Shown piece by piece: positions 1-8,170 of a stretch of DNA of 12,614 bases. Every line of letters starts with the position of its first letter. Positions within the stretch are counted from its first letter, which is position 1. The notes beneath the pieces were generated by a model, which saw only the letters and a program-made list of their open reading frames with translations, was not told where the DNA came from and did no database searches. The stretch comes from Bacillota bacterium (GTDB lineage: Bacteria; Bacillota; Desulfotomaculia; Desulfotomaculales; Desulfallaceae): contig WQUS01000165.1 in NCBI GenBank assembly GCA_009781965.1, positions 1 to 12,614 on the forward strand. Direction: 5' to 3'. Position numbers and translations under genes: made by a program.

Positions 1-1
1 G

Positions 2-526
2 GACAATTTAAACAAGCGGGGGCTTTTGCCCGCAAATGTCAGTGAAAAAATGGATACCTTCGGGGAGATGCTGACCTTTCTTCAGCAGTGCTCCGTTAAA
101 GAATTAAACAACGAGGAGCTTACTCCCGAGGAATATGACAGTATCATGACTTACGGCGGTTGGATGGAATATATGACGGCGGGATTTGCGGACGCGTACA
201 AGTGGATGCAGATTACCTCCGAAACGGACAGGAATATGGCTGCTGTCGCCGATGTCCATACCGCCAAAGGCAATTACCTGGAAGAGGCTGTGGGCAGCGC
301 GGCTGAAATTTATGTTGTCGTGCCCATTAACGGAAAGCTGTATTTAACCCGCGGGGCGGTGTTTGATTATTTTGAGTTTGTCACTCAAAAAAGGCTGACC
401 GACGAGGAGTGGCAGGGAATGGTTAAGCACGCTCCCCAGGAGCGTCCGCCCTGGACGGCAAGCTTTATGGTCAAAGGAACGGGGGACGTGCCGGAACCGG
501 TGCAACCGTACAGTACCGGCTGCTAA
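2..526 (+). CDS. DUF3160-family protein, C-terminal part (5' end outside window)
   Basis: The reading frame is open to the first base of the window, so this is the C-terminal part of a longer protein. A TTG at 26 and an ATG at 50 are in frame, but neither has a ribosome binding site, and the true start is probably upstream. The visible part matches, from memory, the end of the DUF3160 family: an LTPEEYDSI segment, ADVHT followed by LEEAVG, the IYVVVPINGKLYLTRGAVFDYFEF block, and a proline/tryptophan-rich PPWTASF tail. Full-length members are several hundred residues long and usually exported; no biochemical function is known to me. It ends at TAA 524-526, about 30 bp before the CapA-type gene, and is probably co-transcribed with it. 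Family assignment is fairly confident; function is unknown. Confidence 0.75.
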   Translation, partial: DNLNKRGLLPANVSEKMDTFGEMLTFLQQCSVKELNNEELTPEEYDSIMTYGGWMEYMTAGFADAYKWMQITSETDRNMAAVADVHTAKGNYLEEAVGSAAEIYVVVPINGKLYLTRGAVFDYFEFVTQKRLTDEEWQGMVKHAPQERPPWTASFMVKGTGDVPEPVQPYSTGC

Positions 527-552
527 AGATAGGGTGTTAAGATAGGGTGTTA
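527..552 (+). repeat. 13-bp perfect tandem duplication carrying the ribosome binding site
   Basis: The unit AGATAGGGTGTTA occurs twice head to tail, at 527-539 and 540-552, filling the gap between the DUF3160-family stop and the CapA-type start. Each unit contains an AGGGTG Shine-Dalgarno-like core. The second one is about 6 nt before the ATG at 556. It looks like a recent slippage duplication. Confidence 0.8.
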
Positions 553-555
553 GGC

Positions 556-1500
556 ATGAAGCGGGCGATTATAATCAGCGGCGTCTTTGCGCTGCTCATA
601 GCGGCGGTTATCTGGGCGGTTGGTTTATTAAATGTGCCGCAAACCGTCACCATCTCCTTTGTGGGCGACGTGCTCCTTGCCCGGGGCGTGGCCGAAGCGA
701 TGGAGCAGCATGGGGACGCCTATCCCTTTGAGCAGGTGAAGCACATATTTTTGCGTGACAGCCTGACGGTGGCAAATCTGGAGTGCCCGTTGACGAACGC
801 GACAAATCCGGTGCCGAAGGAGCAACGGATCATCTTCCGGGCCGCTCCGGATGAGGCAAAACTGCTGAAACAAGCCGGCTTTGACCTGGTTTCTCTGGCC
901 AACAACCATACGATGGATTACATGAGCGCCGGGCTGGCCGACACAATAAACACTTTAAATGAGCAGGGCATCGCCTCTGTCGGAGCGACGGCAAACCCGC
1001 AAGTTCCCGCGGCGCCGTATATTTTCAGCCAAGACGGCATTAACATCGGCTTTCTGGCCTACGACTGTTTGCCGCCGGAAGGATTGTACCGGGGCGCCAA
1101 CGAAGCCACCGTGATGTACGCCCGGCCGGATTATCTGGATGATATGCGGGAACAAATCGCGCGTCTTTCCCAGACCTGTGCGCTGGTGGTGGTCTATTTT
1201 CATTGGGGCAATGAGTACAGCCAAGTGATCAGCGCGATGCAGCAGGAATGTGCAAGGGCCGCGGTTGACGCGGGGGCTGGGCTTGTGGTCGGTTCCCACC
1301 CCCATGTCCTGCAAAAGTCCGAAAGGTATAAGGATGGCCTGATTTACTATAGTCTGGGCAACTTTATTTTTGATAAGCAAATCCCGCAGGGGACGGCTAA
1401 AACCATTATTTTGCAGGTTACGGTATCCAAGCGCGGGGTGGCCAGCGCCAAGGAAATTCCCGTCGCGATAATTAATTGCCAGCCGGTTCCGGTTGATTGA
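556..1500 (+). CDS. CapA-family (poly-gamma-glutamate synthesis type) metallophosphatase, membrane anchored
   Basis: Predicted 314-residue protein of the CapA/PgsA (PGA_cap) family, calcineurin-like metallophosphatases linked to capsule or cell-envelope polymers. An N-terminal hydrophobic segment (residues about 3-25, after MKR) is a signal anchor that would place the catalytic domain outside the membrane. Metal-site motifs are in order: GDVLLARG (Asp38), NLE (74-76), NNH (116-118), and GSHPHV (246-251), followed by YSLGNFIFD. Length is typical of the compact version of the family. ATG 556 is chosen because AGGGTG lies at normal distance; an in-frame GTG at 547 would add three residues. No pgsB or pgsC genes are adjacent, so a capsule role is not shown and the substrate is unknown. 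The gene converges on mazF with only 24 bp between stops. Confidence 0.85.
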   Translation: MKRAIIISGVFALLIAAVIWAVGLLNVPQTVTISFVGDVLLARGVAEAMEQHGDAYPFEQVKHIFLRDSLTVANLECPLTNATNPVPKEQRIIFRAAPDEAKLLKQAGFDLVSLANNHTMDYMSAGLADTINTLNEQGIASVGATANPQVPAAPYIFSQDGINIGFLAYDCLPPEGLYRGANEATVMYARPDYLDDMREQIARLSQTCALVVVYFHWGNEYSQVISAMQQECARAAVDAGAGLVVGSHPHVLQKSERYKDGLIYYSLGNFIFDKQIPQGTAKTIILQVTVSKRGVASAKEIPVAIINCQPVPVD

Positions 1501-1524
1501 CGATTTATAAATGAAATTGCACAG

Positions 1525-1866
1525 CTATGGTTCTACCTCAACCGAGCCTTGAATGATATCGCACACTTCCCAAAGTGTTTCATCGTCAACGGTTTCAATA
1601 ACCTTGTATTCCCGCGCCCGAACATCAATAGCCCTTACTTGATCGCACATTACAAAACCCTTGGTTATCAAGCCATCCAAGCGGACATGTACCGGGTTTT
1701 GCCTGTCGGTGTTTGTAATCGGGCAAACAATGGTCATGTTGCTTACCCGTGAGTAAGAAGCATTACTAACCACTAGAACAGGACGATACCCTGTTTGCTC
1801 ATGGCCCTTAGTTGGATGCAAACTGAGTTTAATTATCTCTCCTTGTTTGATTTCCTTGCCGATCAT
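1525..1866 (-). CDS. mazF: MazF/PemK-type endoribonuclease toxin
   Basis: A 113-residue toxin of the MazF/PemK/EndoA family, which cleaves RNA at short specific sequences and is neutralised by its MazE partner. Family features are clear: a beta-strand start QGEIIKLSLHPTKGHEQ, the GYRPVLVVS strand with its conserved Arg, CPITNT (the Ser/Thr active-site region), and VMCDQVRAID. The start is ATG at 1866, preceded by a strong GGAGAGGAAAT site. It overlaps the mazE stop in an ATGA arrangement (1863-1866), typical of coupled toxin-antitoxin pairs. A start at 1899 would add 11 residues that lie inside mazE and do not resemble MazF. The frame is intact, so the toxin is probably functional. The stop is TAG at 1525-1527. 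Confidence 0.92.
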   Translation of the reverse strand: MIGKEIKQGEIIKLSLHPTKGHEQTGYRPVLVVSNASYSRVSNMTIVCPITNTDRQNPVHVRLDGLITKGFVMCDQVRAIDVRAREYKVIETVDDETLWEVCDIIQGSVEVEP

Positions 1867-2135
1867 ATTTCCTCTCCCGCCGGTTCCATATTCAGCCACT
1901 CTCTGTCTTCATCGGTTAATTCGTAAGGTTGGCCATCCCAGTTGTGCAAACGCTCGGCTAGAGAAATATGCTTACGCGGCTCTTTCGCACAAGTTATGAT
2001 CAATCCGTTAGCGGTTACAGTTACCTCTACGCTTGATTTTTCGGTAATCCCTTCCTTGTCGGTAAATTCTTTGGGCAGACGTATGCCTAAGCCATTGCCC
2101 CAACGGTTTACACGAATTGTTCGTATTTTAGACAT
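1863..2135 (-). CDS. mazE: MazE/AbrB-type antitoxin
   Basis: A 90-residue antitoxin. Residues about 1-48 form a SpoVT/AbrB swapped-hairpin DNA-binding domain (IRVNRWGNGLGIRLPKEF, then EVTVTANGLIIT). The acidic C-terminal half (LAERLHNWDGQPYELTDEDREWLNMEPAG) is the expected flexible tail that wraps and blocks MazF. The start ATG at 2135-2133 has a GAGAGGG site about 5 nt upstream. It is the first gene of the pair and overlaps mazF by 4 bp. By family precedent MazE, with MazF as co-repressor, binds a palindrome at its own promoter. The perfect palindrome at 2148-2190, starting 12 bp upstream of this start codon, is the obvious target. Confidence 0.9.
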   Translation of the reverse strand: MSKIRTIRVNRWGNGLGIRLPKEFTDKEGITEKSSVEVTVTANGLIITCAKEPRKHISLAERLHNWDGQPYELTDEDREWLNMEPAGEEI

Positions 2136-2147
2136 CCGAACCCTCTC

Positions 2148-2190
2148 TTTTGTTTGATATAGGATACAGTGTATCCTATATCAAACAAAA
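2148..2190. promoter_or_regulatory. Perfect 43-bp palindrome, likely mazEF operator, shared with tilS
   Basis: Two 21-bp arms (2148-2168 and 2170-2190) are perfect reverse complements around a single central G at 2169. The core reads GGATACAGTGTATCC. It lies between the divergent mazE and tilS starts. On the minus strand TTGTTT (2188-2183) and TATCCT (2166-2161), 16 bp apart, could be the -35 and -10 of mazEF. Because of the symmetry the plus strand carries the same pair at 2150-2155 and 2172-2177, pointing at tilS. The palindrome is seen directly; the operator and promoter roles are inferred from MazE/AbrB autoregulation. Confidence 0.7.
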
Positions 2191-2277
2191 ATGCAATCGC
2201 TTATTAGTTATATAGTTTGCATTATGATAGCAGGATATTTTCTCACCTTTGTTGAAGTAAAAAAAAACAGGAATAAT

Positions 2278-3696
2278 GTGGGTGGAGCCATGCCTTTGCT
2301 TAAATGGGTGGCTAAACAGATTCAAACCTATAACTTGATTGAAGCAGGCGAAACAGTGGTGGCTGCTGTTTCCGGCGGGCCGGATTCAGTGGCGTTGCTG
2401 CATGTGCTGGACCGGCTGCGCGGTCAGTTCGGTTTTAAGTTGGTGGCGGCCCACTTGAACCACGGGTTCAGGGGCGCCGAAGCCGACGCCGACGCCGCGT
2501 TTGTGGAGGAACTGGCCGGCCGGCTGCACCTGCAGGCCTACATTGAAACCCGCAATGTGCCTAAATACAGCGCCCGGCTGGGCCTTTCCGCTCAAGCAGC
2601 CGCCCGGGAAATCAGGTATGGCTTTCTGAGCGAAGTGGCCTTAAAAACCGGCGCCGGCCGGGTGGCTCTGGGCCATCACGCCGACGATCAAGCCGAAACA
2701 ATCCTGCTGCATTTGTTACGGGGCGCCGGACTTGGCGGTTTGGCCGGGATGCAGCCGATCCGGGACAATTTCTATATTCGCCCCTTGCTGGATGTGAAAA
2801 AGCGGGAGATTGAAGCTTATTGCCGTCAGCATCATTTGGCCGCCAGACAGGATTCCAGCAACTTGAAACGCAAATATCTGCGTAACCGGATTAGATTGGA
2901 ATTGGTTCCGGCTTTGGAAAAAAAATATAATCCGAATTTAACCGATGCTTTAAACAGATTGGGTAGGATCTGCCGCGAGGAAGACGAATATTTGGAAAAA
3001 CAGTCCGACGCCATCTTTTACCGGGTTAGAAACGGCGACGCTTCCCACGGCCAGAGCCTTGTGCTGGACCGGGACAAGCTGCTGGACCAACCGGCGGCCT
3101 TGCTGCGCCGGGTGATCCGCCGGGCTTGGTTTGAAATATGTGGCAGTAACGACGAGCTGGGATTTAGTCATATTGAACAGATTATGGAAATAATAAGGGG
3201 TGGGGGAGGCTACCGGCAAGTTAATCTGCCAAGAGGGGTAACCTGCAAAAAAAATTATGGCCGCCTGGAATTCACTCTGCATGGAGAGCAGGAGGAAGGG
3301 CCTTTTTATCAGCACCAATTAAAAGTGCCGGGAATCACTGTTATTCCGGAAGCCGGTCTGTCCATTGGCGCGCGGCTGCTGCGGCCGGCTGAAGCCGGCG
3401 ATCCGGCGGCTCTGGCCCCCGATGAAGTGCTGTTGGATTACGAAAGTCTCGCCACGCCCTTGGTGGTGCGCCGGCGGCTGGAAGGCGATCGGTTTGCGCC
3501 CCTCGGCCTGGAAGGCAGCATGAAGTTAAAGAAGTTTTTTATTGATCATAAGGTGCCCAGGTATTTAAGAGACCGGGTGCCGCTGGTAGTCTCCGGGTCC
3601 GATATCGTTTGGGTGACCGGCATCAGGTCCGGACAGCGGTCGAAAGTTACCGCCAATACGGTCAGCTGTTTGCACTTATTCATTTACGATTACTGA
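2278..3696 (+). CDS. tilS: tRNA(Ile)-lysidine synthase TilS
   Basis: TilS uses ATP and lysine to convert C34 of the CAU-anticodon tRNA-Ile to lysidine, so that it reads AUA and is charged with isoleucine; it is normally essential. The N-terminal PP-loop ATPase domain has SGGPDS (about residues 32-37), AAHLNHGFRG, GHHADDQAET, RPLLDVKKREIE, and DSSNLKRKYLRNRIR. A central linker/substrate domain and a TilS C-terminal domain (KLKKFFIDHKVPRYLRDRVPL) follow. At about 472 residues it has the usual full length. GTG 2278 is chosen because AGGA lies 5 nt before it. ATG 2290 (468 residues) is a good alternative, though its GGAG is only 2 nt away. An earlier ATG at 2191 lacks a site and adds an unrelated hydrophobic stretch. 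ftsH follows 84 bp downstream. Confidence 0.93.
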   Translation: MGGAMPLLKWVAKQIQTYNLIEAGETVVAAVSGGPDSVALLHVLDRLRGQFGFKLVAAHLNHGFRGAEADADAAFVEELAGRLHLQAYIETRNVPKYSARLGLSAQAAAREIRYGFLSEVALKTGAGRVALGHHADDQAETILLHLLRGAGLGGLAGMQPIRDNFYIRPLLDVKKREIEAYCRQHHLAARQDSSNLKRKYLRNRIRLELVPALEKKYNPNLTDALNRLGRICREEDEYLEKQSDAIFYRVRNGDASHGQSLVLDRDKLLDQPAALLRRVIRRAWFEICGSNDELGFSHIEQIMEIIRGGGGYRQVNLPRGVTCKKNYGRLEFTLHGEQEEGPFYQHQLKVPGITVIPEAGLSIGARLLRPAEAGDPAALAPDEVLLDYESLATPLVVRRRLEGDRFAPLGLEGSMKLKKFFIDHKVPRYLRDRVPLVVSGSDIVWVTGIRSGQRSKVTANTVSCLHLFIYDY

Positions 3697-3780
3697 GAAA
3701 GCTTTTGTGATAAGCTAATACGAAGATCCAATCCCGACGCAAATCAGTATGGTTAGAGAACCGAGAGGAGTTGGCTGTGT

Positions 3781-5610
<1,830 letters not shown>

Positions 5611-5622
5611 GGAGGATGTATT

Positions 5623-6072
5623 TTGGACAGGACATATGTAATGGTTAAACCAGACGGGGTGCAAAGGAATCTGGTGGGAGAGATTGTCTCCCGGTTTGAA
5701 AAAAGAGGGATTAAAATTGTCGCTCTGAAAATGATGCGCATACCTAAGGCATTGGCCGAGAAACACTATGGCGAGCATCAAAGTAAACCGTTTTTTGGAC
5801 CGCTGGTGGAGTTTATTACTTCCGGGCCGGTGGTGGCCATGGTGCTGGAAGCCAAAGACGTGGTGAGTACGGTACGGGATATGATGGGCGCCACCGACCC
5901 GCTGAAAGCGGCGGCCGGCACCATTCGAGGCAGTTTTGGCCTGGATGTGGGCCGGAACGTGGTGCACGGCTCCGATTCCAACGAGAGTGCGGCCCGGGAA
6001 ATTGCTTTGTTCTTTACGCCCGGCGAAATTAACGACTACAATAAAGAAGCTGATGCCTGGCTCTACGAGTAA
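5623..6072 (+). CDS. ndk: Nucleoside diphosphate kinase
   Basis: Ndk moves the gamma phosphate from ATP to other nucleoside diphosphates through a phosphohistidine, balancing NTP and dNTP pools in the cytoplasm. The 149-residue protein is full length and carries the family signatures: YVMVKPDGVQRNLVGEI at the N terminus, KPFFGPLVEFITSGPVVAMV, and the active-site block NVVHGSDS with catalytic His115. The start is TTG with an ideal AAGGAGGATG site. The gene begins 12 bp after the ftsH stop, so the two are almost certainly co-transcribed. The 222 bp that follow up to fhs contain no recognisable gene. Confidence 0.97.
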   Translation: MDRTYVMVKPDGVQRNLVGEIVSRFEKRGIKIVALKMMRIPKALAEKHYGEHQSKPFFGPLVEFITSGPVVAMVLEAKDVVSTVRDMMGATDPLKAAAGTIRGSFGLDVGRNVVHGSDSNESAAREIALFFTPGEINDYNKEADAWLYE

Positions 6073-6221
6073 TAATATAAATTCTTCTGCGGCAGGAAAA
6101 AATAAGCCTGCGTTGAAATTTAAGGGGAATATGTGTTTAAGCAAATCACGGATACTAACACTAACCGGTACTAACAGCAAGTAAAGGGGGTCTGGCCAGG
6201 GGGTAACGGGGGCGTTGCGAA

Positions 6222-6273
6222 AAACTGTCAACAGTTTAACAGAAGTAGTTTACCGGAACTAATTTACCGGAAC
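6222..6273. promoter_or_regulatory. Candidate control region upstream of fhs: small palindrome plus 14-bp-period repeat
   Basis: A 7+2+7 bp perfect inverted repeat (AAACTGT CA ACAGTTT, 6222-6237) is followed by two copies of TTTACCGGAAC at 6249-6259 and 6263-6273, one every 14 bp. Both sit just upstream of the fhs ribosome binding site (GAGAGGAGAGGA, 6274-6285), within the 222-bp gap after ndk. Further upstream (about 6151-6178) ACTAAC is repeated three times. A regulator site or leader structure is possible; no known riboswitch was recognised. Confidence 0.35.
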
Positions 6274-6294
6274 GAGAGGAGAGGATATTGTAAA

Positions 6295-8055
6295 ATGGCT
6301 TACGATGCAACAAAAATGAAAGATTTTGAAATAGCCGAACAGGCTGAGAAGAACATGCCGATGCCCTACGAGTGGGCTGATAAACTGGGTTTGCAAAAAG
6401 ACGAGATTATCCCCATGGGCAGGATCTGCAAGCTGGACTTCATGAAAATTATTGATCGGCTTAAGGACAAGCCTGACGGCAAATACATCAATGTTACCGC
6501 CATTACTCCCACCCCGCTGGGTGAAGGTAAAACCACTACCACTTTGGGTCTGATCGAAGGTTTAGGCAAGCGCGGCAAGAGCGTGGGCGCGGCTATCCGC
6601 CAGCCTTCCGGCGGCCCCACCATGAACATCAAAGGTACTGCTGCCGGCGGCGGCAATGCCTTAGCCATTCCCATGACCGAGTTCTCCCTGGGCCTCACCG
6701 GCGACCTGAATGATATCATGAACGCCCATAACCTGGGCATGGTGGCCTTGACCGCCAGGATGCAGCACGAGCGCAACTACGACGACGCCGAGCTGGCCAA
6801 GCGCAATCTGCGCCGCCTGGACATCGACCCCACCAACGTGCAGTTTAACTGGATTATCGACTTTTGCGCTCAGGCCCTGCGCAATATTGTCATTGGTATC
6901 GGCGGCAAAATGGACGGCTACATGATGCAGTCCAAATTTAATATCGCCGTTAGTTCCGAAATTATGGCGATCCTGGCTGTAGCCACGGATCTTAAAGATA
7001 TGCGGGACCGTATTGGCAGGATCGTGGTGGCTTACGATAAGAAGGGCAATCCCGTAACCACCGAGGATCTGGAAGTGGCCGGCGCCATGACTGCTTTTAT
7101 GCGCAACGCTATTAACCCGACCCTGATGAGCAGCGCCGAGTATCAGCCGGTACTGGTTCATGCCGGTCCCTTTGCCAATATCGCCATCGGCCAGTCCTCC
7201 ATCATCGCCGACCGGATCGCGCTGAAGATGTTTGACTACAACGTCACTGAAAGCGGATTCGCCGCCGACATCGGATTTGAAAAGTTCTGGAACGTGAAGT
7301 GCCGCTTCAGCGGACTGACCCCCAATGTCTCTGTGCTGACCGCCACCATCCGGGCGCTGAAAATGCACGGCGGCGGACCTGCCGTGGTGGCCGGCCGTCC
7401 CCTGCCCGAGGAATATGTCAAGGAGAACGTCGGGCTGGTTGAAAAAGGCTGCGAGAACATGGTGCACCATATCAACAACATCCGCAAAGCCGGCATCAAC
7501 CCGGTGGTTTGCATCAACGCCTTCCATACCGACACCAAAGATGAAATCGCCGCGGTGCGCCGGGCCGCCGAGGCTGCCGGAGCCCGCTGCGCCCTGTCCG
7601 AGCACTGGGCCAAAGGCGGCGACGGCGCCCTGGAACTGGCCGACGCCGTGGTTGACGCTTGCAACGACAAGCTCGAATTCAAGTACCTGTATCCCTTGGA
7701 GATGCCCTTGCGCCAGCGGGTTGAAATTATTGCCAAGGAAGTTTACGGCGCTGACGGCGTGACCTGGACTGCGGAAGCCGAAGCCAAGGCCAAGCGGTTC
7801 GAAGAGAACCCCGTTTACAAAGATTTTGCCACCATGATGGTGAAAACCCACCTGAGCCTGTCGGACGATCCGACCAAAAAAGGTGTGCCCAAAGGTTGGG
7901 TACTGCCGGTGCGCGACGTGCTCATCTTCGCCGGCGCCAAGTTCCTGTGCCCGATGACCGGTACCATCAGCATGATGCCCGGTACCAGTTCCGACCCCGC
8001 TTATCGCCGGATTGACGTCGATACGGCAACCGGCAAAGTGATGGGACTGTTCTAA
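6295..8055 (+). CDS. fhs: Formate-tetrahydrofolate ligase, long divergent type
   Basis: Fhs (formyl-THF synthetase) joins formate to tetrahydrofolate with ATP hydrolysis; it feeds purine synthesis and is the formate-activating step of the Wood-Ljungdahl methyl branch, or runs backwards in syntrophic oxidisers. The P-loop TPLGEGKTTTT (Lys79), RALKMHGG, SEHWAKGGDGALELAD and the C-terminal TGKVMGLF place it in the family. At 586 residues it is about 25-30 longer than the classic acetogen enzyme. A recalled Moorella-type REPSLGP appears here as RQPSGGP (102-108), the TGDIHAVT-like loop is TGDLNDIMNAHNLGMVALTARMQ, about 15 extra residues follow (NYDDAELAKRNLRR), and the TMPGLP motif is MMPGTSS. 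This resembles the form I recall from sulfate reducers and syntrophs. The start has GAGAGGAGAGGA upstream. It lies next to a folate operon. Confidence 0.93.
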   Translation: MAYDATKMKDFEIAEQAEKNMPMPYEWADKLGLQKDEIIPMGRICKLDFMKIIDRLKDKPDGKYINVTAITPTPLGEGKTTTTLGLIEGLGKRGKSVGAAIRQPSGGPTMNIKGTAAGGGNALAIPMTEFSLGLTGDLNDIMNAHNLGMVALTARMQHERNYDDAELAKRNLRRLDIDPTNVQFNWIIDFCAQALRNIVIGIGGKMDGYMMQSKFNIAVSSEIMAILAVATDLKDMRDRIGRIVVAYDKKGNPVTTEDLEVAGAMTAFMRNAINPTLMSSAEYQPVLVHAGPFANIAIGQSSIIADRIALKMFDYNVTESGFAADIGFEKFWNVKCRFSGLTPNVSVLTATIRALKMHGGGPAVVAGRPLPEEYVKENVGLVEKGCENMVHHINNIRKAGINPVVCINAFHTDTKDEIAAVRRAAEAAGARCALSEHWAKGGDGALELADAVVDACNDKLEFKYLYPLEMPLRQRVEIIAKEVYGADGVTWTAEAEAKAKRFEENPVYKDFATMMVKTHLSLSDDPTKKGVPKGWVLPVRDVLIFAGAKFLCPMTGTISMMPGTSSDPAYRRIDVDTATGKVMGLF

Positions 8056-8075
8056 AATTTAGTTTACTGTCTATC

Positions 8076-8101
8076 AAGGGGCTCCTGCGGGAGTCCCTTT
8101 T
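8076..8101 (+). terminator. Rho-independent terminator after fhs
   Basis: A 10-bp stem (8076-8085 with 8090-8099, one G-U pair) closed by a TGCG tetraloop is followed by TTTT and further T-rich sequence, starting 20 bp after the fhs stop. It separates fhs from the folate operon. Confidence 0.8.
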
Positions 8102-8152
8102 GTTAACATTGATTAAAATTTGTTAACATTTATTAACAATAATTTACTAACA
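8101..8152. promoter_or_regulatory. GTTAAC-rich repeats upstream of the folate operon
   Basis: TGTTAACATT occurs at 8101-8110 and again at 8121-8130, exactly 20 bp apart, followed by TATTAACAAT (8131-8140) and TACTAACAAT (8145-8154). The strip is over 75 percent A+T, in contrast to the GC-rich genes around it, and lies right between the fhs terminator and the first gene of the folate operon. It probably holds the operon promoter and may be an operator, since equal spacing near two helical turns suits a DNA-binding dimer. No clear -35/-10 pair could be fixed. Confidence 0.4.
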
Positions 8153-8170
8153 ATGGAAGGAATGATTGTT

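Noticed and set aside
1867..1899. Earlier ATG at 1899 for mazF
   Set aside because: It lies inside mazE, adds residues (MAEYGTGGRGN) unlike MazF, and the ATGA-coupled start with a strong ribosome site is better.
2191..2277. Upstream ATG giving tilS a 29-residue hydrophobic N-terminal extension
   Set aside because: No ribosome binding site, directly abuts the palindrome, and TilS is a cytoplasmic protein that normally starts near the chosen codon.
6090..6116. Hairpin after ndk as terminator
   Set aside because: Only a 5-bp stem (GCAGG with CCTGC) and no T run follows.
6113..6184. Small plus-strand frame ending after ndk
   Set aside because: It is the tail of a frame overlapping ndk, has no ribosome site of its own and a composition that suggests no protein.
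6073..6294. Tetrahydrofolate riboswitch before fhs
   Set aside because: The conserved THF riboswitch sequences could not be found. The repeats present do not form its known three-way junction.
6661..7851. Long open frame on the minus strand inside fhs
   Set aside because: Same reason: antisense to a conserved gene, low-complexity shadow composition, no recognisable domain.
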